From NCBI GenBank assembly GCA_016183075.1, contig JACPFH010000361.1, forward strand, positions 8,171 through 24,522: DNA of 16,352 nucleotides. The letters are read 5' to 3'. Each line of letters begins with the position of its first letter. Position 1 is the first letter of the stretch. The translations under genes and the position numbers were made by a program. The DNA is from Deltaproteobacteria bacterium (lineage in GTDB: Bacteria > Desulfobacterota > Binatia > UBA9968). Below the pieces are notes generated by a model, which had not been told where the DNA came from, did not search any database, and saw only the letters and a program-made list of their open reading frames with translations. Positions 13,495-16,352 of this stretch are shown piece by piece.

Positions 13495-15123
13495 ATGAAG
13501 AAAAAGAAACGCAATTCCGCGAGGCGAAGCTCCAGCACGAAAGCCGCAGCGCTGCAGAAAATCATCAATTTGCTCCCCGCGCCCATCTTCGTCTATCAAG
13601 GAGAAAAAAATATTCTGGCCAACCCGGCTGCGGAAGCGCTCACCGGCTATACGAGAAGAGAACTGCTCAACATGAAATACTGGGAGGTTGTCCATCCGCA
13701 ATATCGAGCCTTGATCAAAACTCGGGGCGCCGCCCGCCAACACGGAGAGAGCGTGCCCACAAGGTATGAAGTCAAGATTCTTACCAAGGCCGGCGAGGAG
13801 CGCTGGCTCGACTTTAGCGGCGGGCTCATCGGACTGGCGCGCGCGCCCGCGGTGGTCGGCGCCGCGATCGACATCACCGAGCGAAAGCAGACTGAAGGCA
13901 GACTCCAATACGAGCTCCAACGCATGGCGGCCGTGCGCGAGATCAGCCTCGCGATCAGCTCGACGCTGGATCTCAAAGGCGTGCTGGAGGTCCTGCTTCG
14001 AGAGGTAGATCTCCTGCTGCCTTATGCGGCGACGACCGTAAGGTTACAAAACCGTCAAACCGGACAGCTTGAAAACGTCGCCTGCCGCAACGTCAACGAA
14101 GAGGAGTGGAAGCGAGGCGCCGGCCGGCGAGGCGGACGGCTAGCGGAAACCGTCCTGCGAACCAAGGACCCGTTCGCGATTCCGAATCTCAACGCCGCTC
14201 CGCGGGAATCCGTTTCGGAATTCTTCCGCGGGCAGGGGTTCGTTTCCTATTTGGGAGTGCCGCTGATCGCCAAAGGGGAAGTCGTCGGCATCCTCTCCTT
14301 TTTTACACGGGAGGAGCACGACTTCACCGCGGAGGAGATCGCGTTCCTCAGAACGCTGGCGAATCAGGCGGCCGTGGCGATTCACAATTCCCAGCTTTAC
14401 GAAGCCATCAGGAACCAGGCCGCGGAGCTGGAGGAGATCAACAGGCTCAAAGACGAGTTTCTCGGCTTTGTCTCTCACGAGCTGAGAACGCCGCTCAATG
14501 CGGTGATCGGGTACACGGGCATGGTTCAGGATGAAGTGTTTGGGGCGGCCACGCAGGAGCAGAAAAAGGTGCTGGGCAAAGTCTTGGAAAACGGCAAACA
14601 CCTCCTCCACATGATTAACAGCCTGCTCGAGGCGACCAGGATCGAGGTGGGCGCAGCCAAACTCGAAAGCCGGGAAGTGAGCCTGCGCCGGTTGCTCGAA
14701 GAGCTCCAGTGGGCCTATAACACGCCCAAGGATAAAGACCTGACCCTGAATTGGGATTATCCGGACAGTTTGCCCGCGATCGTCACCGACCGGGAGAAGC
14801 TCAAACACATTCTACAGAACCTGGTGGACAACGCGATCAAGTTCACCGATCATGGCCAAATCACGATCTCGGCCCGAGCCCTGCCCGGCAACAAGGCAGT
14901 GGAATTCAAGGTAGCCGACACGGGGGCGGGCATTTCGCCGGAAACCTTGCCGGACATCTTCGACATGTTCCGCCAAGGGATAAGCGTCGAGAGCGGCTCT
15001 TCGGCGGGCGTGGGCTTGGGCCTGCATATCGTCAAGAAGTTCACACATATGCTCGGCGGCGAGATCGGAGTCAAGAGAAGCCGCCGTCAGATTGCCGTGC
15101 TGAAAGCGTTCGGATTCACATGA
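13495..15123 (+). CDS. Soluble PAS-GAF sensor histidine kinase
   Basis: The protein is 542 aa with no transmembrane segment, so it probably senses a cytoplasmic signal. A basic N-terminal tail (MKKKKRNSARRSSS) leads to a PAS domain (about 19-131, ending in D-I-T-E-R-K), then a GAF domain (about 145-300), a coiled linker, a DHp domain with phospho-acceptor His328 in FVSHELRTPLNAVIGY, and a HATPase domain with N box QNLVDNAIKF (441-450), G1 DTGAGI (475-480), FDMFRQ (489-494) and G2 AGVGLGLHIVKKF. After GGEIGVK the normal GxGSxF ending is replaced by an Arg-rich tail. The frame extends upstream through the tRNA; the ATG at 13495 is chosen, with GGAG only 2 nt before it. No response regulator lies within the window. 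The ligand is unknown. It overlaps the next gene by 4 nt (ATGA). Confidence 0.92.
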   Translation: MKKKKRNSARRSSSTKAAALQKIINLLPAPIFVYQGEKNILANPAAEALTGYTRRELLNMKYWEVVHPQYRALIKTRGAARQHGESVPTRYEVKILTKAGEERWLDFSGGLIGLARAPAVVGAAIDITERKQTEGRLQYELQRMAAVREISLAISSTLDLKGVLEVLLREVDLLLPYAATTVRLQNRQTGQLENVACRNVNEEEWKRGAGRRGGRLAETVLRTKDPFAIPNLNAAPRESVSEFFRGQGFVSYLGVPLIAKGEVVGILSFFTREEHDFTAEEIAFLRTLANQAAVAIHNSQLYEAIRNQAAELEEINRLKDEFLGFVSHELRTPLNAVIGYTGMVQDEVFGAATQEQKKVLGKVLENGKHLLHMINSLLEATRIEVGAAKLESREVSLRRLLEELQWAYNTPKDKDLTLNWDYPDSLPAIVTDREKLKHILQNLVDNAIKFTDHGQITISARALPGNKAVEFKVADTGAGISPETLPDIFDMFRQGISVESGSSAGVGLGLHIVKKFTHMLGGEIGVKRSRRQIAVLKAFGFT

Positions 15124-16352
15124 AGAGGATTATCAGCGGCCGCGGAACCACCCGGACCTCAACCAAAAAAGCGGCCGTGCGAAAACCCAGCAATCGCTCC
15201 CGCCGGGCTCACGAGGGAAGCGTGAATGACCCGATCCTCTTTGAGCGACACCCGCTCCCCATGTGGGTCTTCGATCCACAATCCCTGCGTATTCTAGCCG
15301 CCAACGACGCGGCAGTCGACCGCTACGGTTACTCGCGGGACGAATTTCTCTCCATGACGGTCCAGGATATCCGTCCGCCGGAAGAAGTGCCGGCGTTGCT
15401 CGAACATCTGCGCAGGCAGCGCCAAGCGACACCGCGCCCCGTTCAAGGCCGGACCGAATCCTGGGTGCACCGGAAAAAAGACGGGACTCTGCTGGACACG
15501 GAGGTCAGTTGGAGCCGCATTTCCTTTCAGGGGAAGGCTGCGGTGCTCGTCATGGCCAACGACATCACGGAACGCAGGAAACATCAAGCCGAGATCCAGC
15601 GGCATCTCGATCGCCTGCGGATCCTTCATGAGATCAGCGCGGCGGTCACAACCACCCTGGATCTAAACACGGTCCTCGAGTTTTTTCTGAGAAAAGCGAA
15701 CCGGCTCCTCCCCTACTCGGTCTTCACCATCAGGCTGTGGAACGAAGAGCGAAAAGTCCTTGAACCGGTTATCTGCCATAACCTCAACGAAAAGGAGTGG
15801 AAAGCGCAATCGGGAATAGGCGGGGGTCTGACAGCGGTGCCGTTCGAAACCAACGAGCCCGTCGCGGTTACGCGGATAGACTTAGATCCCCGAGCGGGAC
15901 GACCTGTGTTCGCGCGAAAGCACGGGCTGGTCTCCTACCTGGGAGTTCCCCTGAGCGTCAAAGGAGAGGTGATCGGAGTTCTTTCCGCGTACACGAAGGA
16001 AGAGCACCAGTTCAGCCGCGAAGAAATTGAGTTTTTTTCGACTCTGGCGAGCCAGGTCGCCTTCGCGATCCATAACGCAAAAATTTACGACCAGGCGCAG
16101 CAGGCTTTAAAGCGCATGCATGCGCTTTATGAAATCAATGCAGCCATCGGCCCGCTGTTGGAGGTAGGGGCGGTTCTTGACACGCTTTTACAAAAGGCGG
16201 CCGGCCTCCTTCCCTATGGCAGCGTGACGATTCGCCTGCTCGATAAAGCAACGGGCAAGCTCGATGCCGCGGCCTGCTGGAACATCGACGCGGAGGAATG
16301 GAAATCGGAAGAGGCCAACCCGCCCCATGGCTTTGCCAGCGCGGTCTTCGAG
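15120..16352 (+). CDS. PAS-GAF-GAF sensor protein, 3' end beyond window
   Basis: The frame stays open for 411 codons to the right edge. After a basic Ser/Arg/Lys-rich tail (1-31) come a PAS domain (about 38-152: PLPMWVFD, AANDAAVDRYGYSRDEFL, HRKKDGT, NDITERR), a GAF domain (about 168-325), and a second GAF beginning near 336 and still incomplete. There is no transmembrane helix. The GAF copies resemble the GAF of the upstream kinase: all share L-D-x-x-x-V-L, L-L-P-Y, and a W-bearing motif (CHNLNEKEWK, CWNIDAEEWK, CRNVNEEEWK). The output domain is outside the window; a histidine kinase is most likely by analogy, but another output is possible. ATG 15120 overlaps the previous stop. An in-frame GTG at 15222 with GAGGG upstream is an alternative start just before the PAS. 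Confidence 0.88.
   Translation, partial: MKRIISGRGTTRTSTKKAAVRKPSNRSRRAHEGSVNDPILFERHPLPMWVFDPQSLRILAANDAAVDRYGYSRDEFLSMTVQDIRPPEEVPALLEHLRRQRQATPRPVQGRTESWVHRKKDGTLLDTEVSWSRISFQGKAAVLVMANDITERRKHQAEIQRHLDRLRILHEISAAVTTTLDLNTVLEFFLRKANRLLPYSVFTIRLWNEERKVLEPVICHNLNEKEWKAQSGIGGGLTAVPFETNEPVAVTRIDLDPRAGRPVFARKHGLVSYLGVPLSVKGEVIGVLSAYTKEEHQFSREEIEFFSTLASQVAFAIHNAKIYDQAQQALKRMHALYEINAAIGPLLEVGAVLDTLLQKAAGLLPYGSVTIRLLDKATGKLDAAACWNIDAEEWKSEEANPPHGFASAVFE

Noticed and set aside
14140..14808. 222-codon open frame on the minus strand
   Set aside because: It is antisense to the GAF and DHp parts of the histidine kinase and has no domain signature.

Overview
This window is mostly conserved bacterial core genome. 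It comes from a Gram-negative organism: a complete Tol-Pal system and two predicted outer-membrane lipoproteins are present. Coding DNA is moderately GC-rich. A short-form EF-Ts, the order tpiA-secG-tRNA-Leu, and soluble PAS/GAF sensor proteins resemble deltaproteobacterial-type lineages (Desulfobacterota, Binatota, Methylomirabilota and similar). That placement is an inference, and the sequence alone does not resolve the phylum.

From 1 to about 6.7 kb, all genes are on the minus strand. Read in the direction of transcription, they are ribF-rluD, then rho behind its own candidate promoter, then rpsB-tsf-pyrH-frr-uppS. The last cluster is the classic translation/UMP-kinase/ribosome-recycling/undecaprenyl-diphosphate operon; uppS is cut by the window edge. 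A structured GC-rich leader precedes rpsB. The genes in the cluster are tightly spaced, with 4-nt stop/start overlaps.

From 6.9 to 12.0 kb, still on the minus strand, lies a complete tolQ-tolR-tolA-tolB-pal-cpoB operon in canonical order. A large hairpin separates tolQ from tolR. A two-armed REP-like palindrome lies between the end of this operon and ribF.

A short AT-rich divergent promoter region at about 12.0 kb drives tolQ leftward and tpiA rightward. tpiA and secG overlap by 4 nt. They are followed by a 9-bp direct-repeat cluster with inverted partners, then tRNA-Leu(GAG).

Downstream of the tRNA, two soluble PAS-GAF signalling proteins overlap by 4 nt. The first is a complete histidine kinase with an abnormal C-terminus. 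The second is open at the window end and already contains PAS-GAF-GAF. The three GAF copies are clearly related to one another.

I found no CRISPR array, transposase, phage gene or defence system. The most interesting material is in the non-coding repeats and hairpins, and in the duplicated GAF sensor pair beside the tRNA.
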